33,549 nt of DNA from Flavobacterium taihuense. Its GTDB lineage: Bacteria; Bacteroidota; Bacteroidia; Flavobacteriales; Flavobacteriaceae. Positions 7,498-15,765 of this stretch are shown in pieces. Location of the stretch: NCBI RefSeq assembly GCF_019351435.1, contig NZ_JAHWYN010000028.1:1-33549 (forward strand), read 5' to 3'. Made by a program: the position numbers and the translations under genes. Within the stretch, counting starts at the first letter, position 1; the number at the start of each line of letters is the position of its first letter. The notes under the pieces were generated by a model, which had not been told where the DNA came from, did no database searches, and saw only the letters and a program-made list of their open reading frames with translations.

Positions 7498-7650
7498 TTA
7501 TTTCTTTTTCAAGAATTCATCAACTTCTTCAGGAGCCATAATAGATTCAACGAATGTATATGCTCCAGTTACTGGAGATTTCACCATTTTGATGGCTTTT
7601 GATAATCTCTTAGAAGATGTTTGTAACGATGCTACGGTTTTCTTTGCCAT
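7498..7650 (-). CDS. DUF4295 family small basic protein
   Basis: Fifty residues: MAKKTVASLQTSSKRLSKAI, then a middle with KSPVTGAYTF and an end LKKK. This matches the DUF4295 family of Bacteroidota, found next to rpmG and rpmB. Its basic charge and its position in a ribosomal-protein operon suggest a ribosome-associated role. That is inference, as no function is established for the family that I know of. It starts 48 bp after the rpmG stop, and a terminator follows. Confidence 0.88.
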   Translation of the reverse strand: MAKKTVASLQTSSKRLSKAIKMVKSPVTGAYTFVESIMAPEEVDEFLKKK

Positions 7651-7698
7651 GATTCAAATGTTATTCGAAATTTTTATAAAAATAAAAATGTCTAATTA

Positions 7699-7881
7699 TT
7701 ATTTAATTTCTTTGTGAACAGTAACTCTTTTCAAGATTGGATTAAATTTTTTAATCTCTAATCTGTCTGGAGTATTTTTTTTGTTCTTTGTTGTTATGTA
7801 TCTAGAAGTTCCTGCAACACCTGAAGTTTTGTGCTCAGTACATTCTAAAATTACCTGGATTCTATTTCCTTTCTTTGCCAT
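7699..7881 (-). CDS. rpmG: 50S ribosomal protein L33
   Basis: A 60-residue basic protein of the large ribosomal subunit. MAKKGNRIQVILECTEHK, then the SRYITTKNKKNTPDRLEIKK block, is characteristic of bL33. Only one Cys is present, so this is the zinc-independent (C-minus) form without the four-Cys ribbon. It lies 27 bp after rpmB on the same strand, in the conserved rpmB-rpmG order, and DUF4295 follows. Confidence 0.96.
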   Translation of the reverse strand: MAKKGNRIQVILECTEHKTSGVAGTSRYITTKNKKNTPDRLEIKKFNPILKRVTVHKEIK

Positions 7882-7908
7882 CTTGCTATTTGTTTATTTT
7901 GGAAAAGA

Positions 7909-8145
7909 TTATTTAATAAATCCTTCTGACTGCGCTTTTTTCAAAACTGCAGCGATTCCATTTTTATTAATTGTTTTTATCGTAGATGCTGCTACTCTAA
8001 GAGTAATCCATCTATCTTCTTCTGGAAGATAAAAACGCTTTTTAACTAAGTTTACAGAAAATTTTCTCTTAGTTTTGTTCATAGCGTGAGAAACGTTATT
8101 TCCTACCATCGCTCTTTTACCTGTAAGGTCACAAACTCTTGACAT
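7909..8145 (-). CDS. rpmB: 50S ribosomal protein L28
   Basis: A 78-residue basic protein of the large subunit. It starts MSRVCDLTGKRAMVGNNVSH, the family signature, followed by KRKFSVNLVKKRFYLPEEDRW. It is the first gene of the rpmB-rpmG-DUF4295 unit. In the 72-bp gap before it the minus strand has TTTG, about 20 bp, then TTTCTTTG, a near-consensus promoter lacking only the A of the TA. Confidence 0.97.
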   Translation of the reverse strand: MSRVCDLTGKRAMVGNNVSHAMNKTKRKFSVNLVKKRFYLPEEDRWITLRVAASTIKTINKNGIAAVLKKAQSEGFIK

Positions 8146-8217
8146 TATACTTATCTTTTATCGTTATTCAAAATCAGGGTGCAAAGAAAAGAAAAATAAA
8201 CCTATAAACCAAAAAAA

Positions 8218-9471
8218 TTATAGCTCTTTTTTTGAAATTTCTTTCAGTAACATTTCAAGCCCCTTAACAGCAGCCCTATCTATCACTTTTTCACGTGGTT
8301 GACCAAAATTAAACATTTCAACAACAACTTCATTTGGAGTTGCCAATGCAATAAATACCGTCCCCACATCAGCGCTAGTCTCTCCTTTTGTTGGCCCAGC
8401 ATTACCCGTTGTTGCAATTGCATAATCTGTTTTTAGTAACGTTTTCACGCTCAAAGCCATAGCTCGCGCCACTTCGGCGCTAACAACACTGTATTCTTGT
8501 ATCAAACTTTCCGGAACGCCTAGTACATTAACCTTTACTTCCGTTGCATAAGCCACGACACTCCCTTTAAAATAATTAGAAGCCCCCGGAACCGAAGCAA
8601 TCATTTCCGCAATTTTTCCACCTGTACAACTCTCAGCAGTTGACAACGTGAGATTTTGCTTAGACAACAATCTTCCTAAAACAACCTCTATCGTTTCATC
8701 ATCCTCAAAACCAACAATAATATCGTGAATAATAGCATCTAACGAATTCACACATTCCGATATCGTTTCTTCCAACATTTTTTTATCTGTCCCCCGAGCT
8801 GTGAGTCGCAAACGCAGTTTTCCATAACTAGGCAAATAGGCTAGTTTTACAAAAGAGGGCAAATTATCCTCCCATTTTTCAATACGTTCCGCCACCAAAC
8901 TCTCTCCTTGACCATAAGTTAATATTGTCTTATGTAAAATATAAGGGCGCTCATATTCTTTTACCAATTTTGGAATTATCTCATTTTTAACTAAATATTC
9001 CATTTCAAAAGGTACTCCCGGAAGCGACACAAAAACAGTATTTCCCTTTTTCATCCACAATCCAGGAGCGGTCCCATATCGATTATGAAGCACCGTTGCT
9101 TTTGAAGGGACTAATGCCTGATCTTTATTAATCTGCGTTATTTTTCTCTTAAAATAACCCTCAATCAATTCAGTAACATGAGCCAGAACTGCTTCATCAA
9201 TCATTAAATAATCTTCAAAATAATCACAAAAAGTTTTCTTGGTAACATCATCCTTAGTCGGCCCCAAACCTCCAGTTACAATTACCAGATCAACTGTGTT
9301 TTGAAGTTTTGAAAACGTATTCAATATATGTTCCTGCGAATCACTAATCGACAACATCTCATAAACCTCGATACCAATTTTATCTAAGGCCTTAGCGATA
9401 AAACCCGAATTTGTATCTACAATTTGACCAATTAAAATTTCATCTCCAATGGTAACTATAGCTGCTTTCAT
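8218..9471 (-). CDS. cinA: CinA family nicotinamide-nucleotide amidohydrolase
   Basis: A 417-residue two-domain protein of normal length. The N-terminal molybdopterin-binding-like (COG1058) domain shows TIGDEILIGQIVDTNS and VIVTGGLGPTKDDVT. The C-terminal PncC domain (from about 265) shows LSTAESCTGGKIAEMI, NYFKGSVVAYAT and TTGNAGPTKGET. Family knowledge: the C-terminal domain deamidates NMN in the pyridine nucleotide cycle, and the N-terminal domain can hydrolyse ADP-ribose. It starts 183 bp after a terminator and ends 72 bp before rpmB. I see no clear consensus promoter. Confidence 0.95.
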   Translation of the reverse strand: MKAAIVTIGDEILIGQIVDTNSGFIAKALDKIGIEVYEMLSISDSQEHILNTFSKLQNTVDLVIVTGGLGPTKDDVTKKTFCDYFEDYLMIDEAVLAHVTELIEGYFKRKITQINKDQALVPSKATVLHNRYGTAPGLWMKKGNTVFVSLPGVPFEMEYLVKNEIIPKLVKEYERPYILHKTILTYGQGESLVAERIEKWEDNLPSFVKLAYLPSYGKLRLRLTARGTDKKMLEETISECVNSLDAIIHDIIVGFEDDETIEVVLGRLLSKQNLTLSTAESCTGGKIAEMIASVPGASNYFKGSVVAYATEVKVNVLGVPESLIQEYSVVSAEVARAMALSVKTLLKTDYAIATTGNAGPTKGETSADVGTVFIALATPNEVVVEMFNFGQPREKVIDRAAVKGLEMLLKEISKKEL

Positions 9472-9556
9472 AAAATAATCAATGTTTACACTACAATTTC
9501 AGAATCTGTTAGAAAAACGCCAAACACAGTTCTAAAATTCAGTAGATTTATTAGAT

Positions 9557-9600
9557 AAAAAAAATCCAACAACTGCATACACTGATACAGCCGTGGATTA
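9557..9600 (-). terminator. Probable terminator of the exonuclease-FAH-Hpt unit
   Basis: On the minus strand AATCCAC pairs with GTTGGATT (one bulged base), with an inner CTGTAT/ATGCAG stem, followed by eight Ts. It lies 56 bp after the Hpt stop. The rest of the 9472-9655 gap shows nothing else. Confidence 0.6.
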
Positions 9601-9655
9601 TGTCATGTATTGTCCTGAATTTTTAAAGAAAATTAAACACCTAAAAAACTGACTT

Positions 9656-10000
9656 TTAAAGATCAAAATCTTTTTTTAGCTCTTTAATTGCATCTTTCAC
9701 CTGAGACTTTACACTCTTATAGGTTTCAATTATTTCCTTCTTTTTACCTTCTGTTTTTGTCCAAGCCTCTATTTGCAAAATTTCCTCAAATGCCACATTT
9801 AAACCAAGTAAATCCAGTGTTGGTTTTAATTTATGCGCAAAGGCGTATGCATGTTTATGATCTTTCTTTTTAATTCCTTCTCCAATTTGCATCAAATCTT
9901 CAGGAACTTCGGTAACAAATAAATTCAAAATTTCGTTCACAAATTCTGGATCATTGTCTGAAAGTGCGTACACTTTTGCTAAGTTGTATTTTAAAGCCAT
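9656..10000 (-). CDS. HPt domain phosphotransfer protein
   Basis: A free-standing 114-residue histidine-phosphotransfer domain, helical throughout. The motif AHKLKPTLDLLG holds the expected phosphorylatable His56, followed by Lys-x-Lys. Such proteins relay phosphate between a hybrid sensor kinase and a response regulator in the cytoplasm; the partners are not identified, and the kinase at 23241 has no receiver domain. The start ATG overlaps the FAH stop by one base (TAATG), so translation is coupled. A metabolic enzyme plus a relay protein is an odd pairing and may simply be a shared transcript. Confidence 0.87.
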   Translation of the reverse strand: MALKYNLAKVYALSDNDPEFVNEILNLFVTEVPEDLMQIGEGIKKKDHKHAYAFAHKLKPTLDLLGLNVAFEEILQIEAWTKTEGKKKEIIETYKSVKSQVKDAIKELKKDFDL

Positions 10001-10611
10001 TATTTCACTTGTATTCTAAATAGTTTTTGTCCTTCTAAAAATCCTTCCAAAACATCATCCGGTTCCACTGATGCTACTCCTTCTGGTGTTCCCGTAAAAA
10101 TAATATCACCAATCTTCAAAGTAAAAAATTGAGAAACATACGATATTAACTCATCGATATTCCACAACATTCTATTAGAATTTCCTTTTTGTACTGTAAT
10201 ATTATTGTTCGTTAATTCAAAAGTAACATTTTCCAATGAAACAAACTGGCTTTTAGGTAAAAATTCTCCAATAACCGCTGAACCATCAAATGCTTTCGCT
10301 TTTTCCCAAGGCAAACCCTTTTCTTTCAACTTGGCTTGCAAATCCCTTGCCGTAAAATCAATTCCCACACTAATTTCATCATAATATTTATGAGCAAATT
10401 TGGGTTCTATATATTTCCCTACCTTACTTATTTTGACAATAAGCTCAATTTCATGATGAATGTCCTCCGAAAATTCCGGAATCACAAATGGATGTTGTTT
10501 TAATAAAACGGCCGAATCCGGTTTCATAAAAATAACCGGTTCCGATGGGCGTTCATTTTTTAATTCTTCTATATGATTGGCATAATTTCTACCGATGCAG
10601 ATGATCTTCAT
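10000..10611 (-). CDS. Fumarylacetoacetate hydrolase family protein
   Basis: A 203-residue single-domain FAH-fold enzyme similar to FAHD1/YcgM. It starts MKIICIGRNYANHIEEL, with FMKPDSAVL, HHEIELIVKI (metal ligands in the HxExE-type motif), DFTARDLQ and IIFTGTPEGVA near the C-terminus. Members act on 2-oxo acids as oxaloacetate tautomerase or decarboxylase, or as acylpyruvases, with a divalent metal. The exact substrate cannot be read from sequence. Its stop overlaps the Hpt start. A degenerate heptamer array lies just upstream of its start, between it and the exonuclease gene. Confidence 0.9.
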   Translation of the reverse strand: MKIICIGRNYANHIEELKNERPSEPVIFMKPDSAVLLKQHPFVIPEFSEDIHHEIELIVKISKVGKYIEPKFAHKYYDEISVGIDFTARDLQAKLKEKGLPWEKAKAFDGSAVIGEFLPKSQFVSLENVTFELTNNNITVQKGNSNRMLWNIDELISYVSQFFTLKIGDIIFTGTPEGVASVEPDDVLEGFLEGQKLFRIQVK

Positions 10612-10615
10612 TCTT

Positions 10616-10650
10616 AACTTAGATTGCAGATTTTAGATTTCAGATTTCAG
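10616..10650 (-). repeat. Degenerate heptamer array between exonuclease and FAH genes
   Basis: Five consecutive 7-mers on the plus strand: AACTTAG, ATTGCAG, ATTTTAG, ATTTCAG, ATTTCAG. The sequences vary but the 7-bp phase is kept. In the sense of the flanking genes it follows the exonuclease stop and ends 4 bp before the FAH start codon. Confidence 0.75.
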
Positions 10651-10679
10651 ACTACTAACTGAAACTTGCAAATCAAAAC

Positions 10680-11450
10680 CTATTTCGTATTTAGTTTCCT
10701 TAATTTAATTGCCGTTAAAACTTTCTTGGTATACAATGGAAAATCAGCATTCTGAATCCAACTGTAATAACCCGGCTCTGTTTCGAGAATCTTATCCACT
10801 TTAACACCTTTGTGCTTTCCGAAGGTGAAAATTTCCTCATTATCAGCATCAAAAGCTATCATTCCAGCAAAATCAGCTATTTTTTTTCTGGTCGTAAACT
10901 CAGACAAGGATTTCATATCATTTTCCAAATCAGGATAACGATCCAATTGCGCCATTAGAATTTCATAAGTCGCCATAGTATCTGCTTCGGCGGAATGAGC
11001 ATTTTCTAATCCTTTTCCACAGTAAAATTTCAAAGCAGCACTCAAGGTTCTCTCCTCCATTTTATGAAAAATCGTTTGCACATCTACTGAAACTCTATTT
11101 TTCATATCAAAGTCAACTCCCGCTCGCAATAATTCTTCGGCTAATAACGGAATATCAAAACGATCTGAATTGAATCCTGCCAGATCACTATCCTTAATCA
11201 TATTATAAACCTGAGGAGCCAGTTCATTAAAGGTAGGCTCATTGGCTACTTTTTCATTACTGATTCCGTGGATAGCTGTTGATTGAGGAGGAATTGGAAT
11301 TGTTGGATTCACCAACCATGTTTTACTTTCTTTGTTTCCGTTGGGAAAAACTTTAAAAACTGATATTTCCACAATTCTGTCTTTTCCGATATCAATTCCT
11401 GTAGTTTCAAGATCGAAAAAACAAATTGGCTTATTGAGTTTGAGTTCCAT
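10680..11450 (-). CDS. DnaQ-like 3'-5' exonuclease with C-terminal ExoX-like module
   Basis: A 256-residue protein. The DEDDh exonuclease core spans about 8-175: FFDLETTGID (D13, E15), HGISNEKV, GFNSDRFDIPLLAEEL (Asp), and the final HSAEADTMATYEIL with catalytic His and Asp. The C-terminal part FTFGKHKGVKVDKI...GYYSWI resembles the small module found after the exonuclease in ExoX-like proteins. It probably trims 3' ends of DNA in proofreading or repair. It is not the replicative epsilon subunit judging by length and extra domain. It is the first gene of a unit with FAH and Hpt. Confidence 0.9.
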   Translation of the reverse strand: MELKLNKPICFFDLETTGIDIGKDRIVEISVFKVFPNGNKESKTWLVNPTIPIPPQSTAIHGISNEKVANEPTFNELAPQVYNMIKDSDLAGFNSDRFDIPLLAEELLRAGVDFDMKNRVSVDVQTIFHKMEERTLSAALKFYCGKGLENAHSAEADTMATYEILMAQLDRYPDLENDMKSLSEFTTRKKIADFAGMIAFDADNEEIFTFGKHKGVKVDKILETEPGYYSWIQNADFPLYTKKVLTAIKLRKLNTK

Positions 11451-11529
11451 TTTTTGTATTTGAATTGGTACAAATATAAAGATTTGAAATTGATTTCATT
11501 TAAACTCAATACTAAAAACCACAAAAAAA

Positions 11530-11566
11530 GAAAACCCGACAAACTATAGAAATTTGTCGGGTTTAT
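11530..11566 (-). terminator. Terminator after the E2 gene
   Basis: The stem AAACCCGACAAA/TTTGTCGGGTTT (12 bp) is followed on the minus strand by a T-rich run. It lies 20 bp after the E2 stop and isolates it from the exonuclease gene. Confidence 0.88.
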
Positions 11567-11583
11567 TTTCAATTTATACTGAA

Positions 11584-12894
11584 TTAATAATCTCTATTTA
11601 CATCAAATGCCTCAAGATATTCGGCTACACGTTTTACAAAACTTCCTCCCAAAGCACCATCAACCACACGGTGGTCGTAACTGTGCGATAAGAACATTTT
11701 TTGACGAATACCAATAAAATCACCCTCTGGAGTTTCAATCACCGCAGGCACCTTACGAATTGCACCTAAAGCTAATATACCCACTTGTGGCTGATTGATA
11801 ATTGGCGTCCCAAAAACACTTCCAAAAGTTCCAACATTGGTAACAGTATACGTTCCACCTTGCGTATCATCTGGTTTTAGTTTCCCCATTTTAGCACGGT
11901 TTCCTAAATCATTTACTGCTTTTGCCATACCAACCAAATTCAATTGATCCGCATTTTTAATTACAGGAACAATCAAATTACCATTTGGTAAAGCCGCAGC
12001 CATCCCTAGGTTTATATTTTTCTTTTTAATGATAAAATCTCCATCAACAGAAATATTCATACCTGGAAAATCTTTCAATGCTTTGGCAACTGCTTCCATA
12101 AATATTGGAGTGTAGGTCAATTTTTCACCTTCGCGTTTTTCAAAAGCATTTTTAACTTTATCTCTCCATTTTACAATATTAGTAACATCAACTTCTATAA
12201 AGGATTGTACGTGAGCTGAAGTTTGTACTGAAGCCACCATATAACCTGAAATCAACTTTCGCATTCTATCCATTTCAACAATCTCATCCCCTCCATTTAC
12301 AGAAACAGGCGATACCATTTGAGATGGAGCACTTACAGAAGCTTTTGGAGCTTCAACAGTTTTAGCTGGCACAGAAACCACAGCAGCAGTTTGCGTACCT
12401 CTATTTTTTACGTAATTTAATATATCTTCTTTGGTAACACGTCCTTCTTTTCCTGAACCTTGTATACTCACTAATTCCCCTAAAGAAATTCCTTCTTCTT
12501 TTGCAATGTTTTTTACTAAAGGAGAAAAGAATTTGTCACTTTCAGAAAAATTAACAGGAGCCGCAACATGCTCTTTCGCTACCTCAACCGTTTTTTGAAT
12601 TTCTTCGATAATAGATGATGTAATTTCTAGACTTGGCGCTTCAACACTTCCTCCTTCTGTTTCAATAATAGCAATAGTCTGTCCAACTTGAACCAAATCA
12701 TCCTTTCCAAATAATTTTTCGACAAGAACACCCGAAACCTCAGATGGAACTTCTGAATCTACTTTATCAGTTGCAATTTCCAAAACAGCTTCATCCGCTT
12801 CAATTTTATCGCCAACTTCTTTTAACCAATTTGTAATGGTTGCTTCTGCAACACTCTCTCCCATTTTAGGAAGCTTTAATTCAAATCTTGCCAT
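11584..12894 (-). CDS. 2-oxo acid dehydrogenase dihydrolipoyl acyltransferase (E2)
   Basis: E2 is the core of a 2-oxo acid dehydrogenase complex and passes the acyl group from E1 to CoA. The protein has 436 residues: lipoyl domain (1-80) with Lys44 in EIATDKVDSEVPS, a peripheral-subunit-binding domain (about 120-160, FFSPLVKNIAKEEGI...GRVTKEDIL), and the catalytic domain from about 205 with HRVVDG near the C-terminus (His408, Asp412). NVGTFGSVFGTPIINQPQ favours the branched-chain or generalist type over succinyltransferase, but that choice is uncertain, so no symbol is given. No E1 or E3 gene is adjacent. A minus-strand TAATTTCG in the upstream gap is a near-match to the -7 consensus. Confidence 0.93.
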   Translation of the reverse strand: MARFELKLPKMGESVAEATITNWLKEVGDKIEADEAVLEIATDKVDSEVPSEVSGVLVEKLFGKDDLVQVGQTIAIIETEGGSVEAPSLEITSSIIEEIQKTVEVAKEHVAAPVNFSESDKFFSPLVKNIAKEEGISLGELVSIQGSGKEGRVTKEDILNYVKNRGTQTAAVVSVPAKTVEAPKASVSAPSQMVSPVSVNGGDEIVEMDRMRKLISGYMVASVQTSAHVQSFIEVDVTNIVKWRDKVKNAFEKREGEKLTYTPIFMEAVAKALKDFPGMNISVDGDFIIKKKNINLGMAAALPNGNLIVPVIKNADQLNLVGMAKAVNDLGNRAKMGKLKPDDTQGGTYTVTNVGTFGSVFGTPIINQPQVGILALGAIRKVPAVIETPEGDFIGIRQKMFLSHSYDHRVVDGALGGSFVKRVAEYLEAFDVNRDY

Positions 12895-12977
12895 ATTGTT
12901 AATCTAAAAGGTGATTTTGATTTTCTGTTTGCGAAATTAATAAATATTATTAATATAAATTACACTAAATGTAATTT

Positions 12978-14141
12978 TTACTTGATTTTTACAATTTCAC
13001 CTCTATCATTAGAAGAATCACTTCCAATGATAAAATCTGTGTTTTTTGGTATAATTCTAAAGGTAACACCTTTGTTTCTAAACTTTTTGTGAATATTTAT
13101 GCATTCTTTGAAAGAAACAAACTCGTTATCCATAATAATCTCTAATCCTTTTTTCATTGAATTTGATGACAAATTTACCTCTTTTTCTGTTTTCCAATTG
13201 AGAAAATCAACCTTTTTTTGGACAAGATGTGCTATTATTTTTGCTAAAGTTTCAGATTCGGACACAAGCAAATAGTTTTCAGGAATAGTTTTGGTTTTAG
13301 CTCTGCCTTGAATTCTTTTTATTACAGAAAAAAAGACGATTCCAATTTTCATAAATACCGAGAAAAGGAAAGAAATCTGAAAATGTTTTCTATAGAAAAA
13401 TTCCATTGCTTCTTGAAATCGTTTCATATAAGTGCCATCCTTAATAGTACTCTCTCCTTTATAATGTATTACTGTTGTTTCGTGATAATAATAATTGACT
13501 TTTCCTTTTTGTAACATTCTATAAGACAAATCAATATCATCTGAATACATAAAACAATCTTCATCAAAACCGCCCACTTCCTGATATAATTCCTTATTCA
13601 AGAACATAAAAGCTCCTACCAAAATTTCGACTTCACCCGTTTGGTTTTCGGATAAATGCTGCGCATAGTATTTATTAAAAAACTTAGATTTTGGAAAAAG
13701 TTTATACAAGCCCGTAATCTTAGTGAAAGCAACCCAAGGAGTTGGAATTCCTCTTTTGCTTTCGGGCAGAAAATTACCGGTCCCATCGATGAGTTTTACA
13801 CCTACAATTCCAAGATTGTTTTGTTTTTTGGCAAATGCCAATACTTTTTCAAATGTATCTTCAGCAACAACGGTATCTGGATTTAGAATGCAAATATATT
13901 CTCCTTTGGCTTCGGCAACTCCTATATTATTCCCTTTTGGAAAACCTAAATTTTGATGGTTCTGAATAAGTTTTACGTTTGAAAAACGAGATTTTATCAT
14001 CTCGCAACTCCCGTCAGAAGAATTGTTGTCTACCACAATAATTTCGGAGTCAATGTTTTGTAAAGCGCTTTGCACGCTGAGTACACAGAGTTCCAAAAAA
14101 TAGCGAACATTGTAGTTCAGGATAATGACGGATAGTTGCAT
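12978..14141 (-). CDS. Family 2 glycosyltransferase (rhamnosyltransferase-like)
   Basis: A 387-residue cytoplasmic or membrane-associated glycosyltransferase. It starts MQLSVIILNYNVRYFLELC, followed by IIVVDNNSSDGS, NLGFPKGNN and ICILNPDTVV (DxD-like metal and nucleotide-sugar site), then YSDDIDLSYRMLQKGK. These are typical of GT2 enzymes that build surface polysaccharides. A hydrophobic helix lies near 260-280, and a C-terminal extension of about 100 residues is not recognised. I prefer the ATG at 14141 because residues from there match the family start; a longer frame opens at 14174. No other polysaccharide genes are nearby. Confidence 0.9.
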   Translation of the reverse strand: MQLSVIILNYNVRYFLELCVLSVQSALQNIDSEIIVVDNNSSDGSCEMIKSRFSNVKLIQNHQNLGFPKGNNIGVAEAKGEYICILNPDTVVAEDTFEKVLAFAKKQNNLGIVGVKLIDGTGNFLPESKRGIPTPWVAFTKITGLYKLFPKSKFFNKYYAQHLSENQTGEVEILVGAFMFLNKELYQEVGGFDEDCFMYSDDIDLSYRMLQKGKVNYYYHETTVIHYKGESTIKDGTYMKRFQEAMEFFYRKHFQISFLFSVFMKIGIVFFSVIKRIQGRAKTKTIPENYLLVSESETLAKIIAHLVQKKVDFLNWKTEKEVNLSSNSMKKGLEIIMDNEFVSFKECINIHKKFRNKGVTFRIIPKNTDFIIGSDSSNDRGEIVKIK

Positions 14142-14219
14142 TTTCCAAAGATATATTTTAAGTCTTAAAGACACAATGTTTACTAATCACAAAGTCGAAC
14201 ACCAATAAATTTTTAGAAA

Positions 14220-15413
14220 TTAAAAATTCTCTGAAAGCCCCACTCTAAAAGTCCAATCATCTTTGCTGACACCATAATCTAAAACCAGATTGCAATCATT
14301 TAGTTTATTCCACTTTATTCTCAAACCAGCTCCGATTGCGGGAGTCCAATTGTCAAAATGATAGGTATCTAGATTGGACACCGAAGAAAAATTACCATAA
14401 AACACTGCTCCTAGAAATCCGTTTCTTGTGATATCAGTACGGTATTCTGTTTCCAAATACAATAAGGAATTACTTCGGTAGCGGTTACGGGTGAATCCCC
14501 TACCGGTTTTACCATAACGATCCCAACCAATACTTGGCAAATCTAGATAATGGGGCTTTCCGTCAAAAACAACCCAATAAAAGGCTCTGGTTGCCAAAAC
14601 TTTATGACGAGTTTTGCTAAAGGAATGATACTTTCGCGCATCAATGTAGATTGATTTCCAATTGGTGTCACTTCCAAAAATACTATTGTTTAACCTGTAA
14701 TCTGCCTCGAAATAATAACCTTGCGTGGGATTCAAAATATTTTTCCGGGAATCATATAAAGCTTGAAAAGCAATTCCTGAAGAAAGTTCGTTTGAGTAAT
14801 CTCCTTTTTGGTATATCGTAAAATCAGTTGGCTCAGCTATTTTAGAATCTTCGGAAATATCTTGATAGTTATCCAACTGAAAACCCAATCCTAAACGAAA
14901 ATCTCCTTTTATTTTTCGGCTTACAAACTGATAAAATCGAATCTGCTGATAATTCACCTCCGATTGTGGGTCTTTGGTACTATTACCGCCCAAACCATAG
15001 GTGAATTGTGGATAGATCATAAACCGATAATCGCCTATGAAATTATATTTATTGTCCTTGGTATAAATATAAGACTGAATTGGAAAAGAATATTGCCCCG
15101 TAAAACTAGTCGTTGGCGTAAAATAAACTTCAGACATTTTGGTGGTTTCATGATTTTTATCCAGAAAAAAAGTGGTTACGAAGGACACTACCAATCCTCC
15201 TTCGGCACTCTTTAAATCGGGAGCAGGCATTAATGAAAAAGCTACTTTACTTTGAGTTTCTCGCTTTTTGAGGCTGTCATTTTTCAAAAAAATGGTTTTA
15301 AAAATTTGCTTCATATCCAAATCATTATTTCTAAAATCTATTTTCTGTGAAAATGAAGAAAATGAAGAAATAATAACAAAAAACAGAAGTAACTTTTGTT
15401 TAATCAAACCCAT
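14220..15413 (-). CDS. Omp85/BamA-like outer-membrane barrel without POTRA domains
   Basis: A 397-residue precursor with a signal peptide ending SSFSQ. There is no room for POTRA repeats; after about 50 residues the protein is beta-rich to its C-terminus. Barrel marks are a D-S-R-x-N segment (YDSRKNILNPTQGYYFEADYR, split by region), the GRGFTRNRYR motif resembling the VRGF loop of Omp85 proteins, and a terminal aromatic (F) after alternating residues. It is a paralogue of the protein at 20845-22101. Its role is unknown; surface-antigen-type barrels of this size in Bacteroidota may act in lipid or protein export. Confidence 0.82.
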   Translation of the reverse strand: MGLIKQKLLLFFVIISSFSSFSQKIDFRNNDLDMKQIFKTIFLKNDSLKKRETQSKVAFSLMPAPDLKSAEGGLVVSFVTTFFLDKNHETTKMSEVYFTPTTSFTGQYSFPIQSYIYTKDNKYNFIGDYRFMIYPQFTYGLGGNSTKDPQSEVNYQQIRFYQFVSRKIKGDFRLGLGFQLDNYQDISEDSKIAEPTDFTIYQKGDYSNELSSGIAFQALYDSRKNILNPTQGYYFEADYRLNNSIFGSDTNWKSIYIDARKYHSFSKTRHKVLATRAFYWVVFDGKPHYLDLPSIGWDRYGKTGRGFTRNRYRSNSLLYLETEYRTDITRNGFLGAVFYGNFSSVSNLDTYHFDNWTPAIGAGLRIKWNKLNDCNLVLDYGVSKDDWTFRVGLSENF

Positions 15414-15573
15414 TATTTTTTGATTGACATTTATCTTTATTACATTTCAAATATAAGGAAAAAAGCACAAATACATAAGCAATATTAACTGATTTTAAAA
15501 GAATTATCGAGCTACTTATAGCGATTTCTCTTCTGTTGAGAAAACAACCTTTGAGGATAAAAACAATACAACC

Positions 15574-15682
15574 TCTTTAGCCCCGATGGAAGGGAAAATC
15601 TCCCGATTTAGGAAAACAAGGCTTTTTTTGCCGTAGTTTTTCTTTATCGGGAATTGGAATGACAGCGGGAACATTGCTTCCA
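15574..15682 (+). repeat. Structured interspersed element, copy B
   Basis: It matches copy A (4766-4874, minus) along its full length: TAGCCCCGATGGAAG, TCCCGATTTA, an identical GGC-T7-GCC inner hairpin with the same flanks, TATCGGGAAT, then GACAGCGGGAACATTGCTTC. Like copy A it lies in a divergent intergenic region and points towards the downstream gene. The remaining parts of 15414-15753 show nothing else apart from a -7 element at 15738. Confidence 0.75.
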
Positions 15683-15737
15683 AAAAAACCTAATCATTCG
15701 CTCCAAAACCTTTTTAGTATGGAATTGTTAAATATCT

Positions 15738-15745
15738 TACTTTTG
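15738..15745 (+). promoter_or_regulatory. Putative -7 element for the GCTD-motif protein gene
   Basis: TACTTTTG fits TAnnTTTG and lies 21 bp before the ATG at 15766. If used, element copy B lies upstream of the start point and not in the leader. No -33 match is seen. Confidence 0.4.
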
Positions 15746-15765
15746 ATTTCTATTTGAAAACTGTG

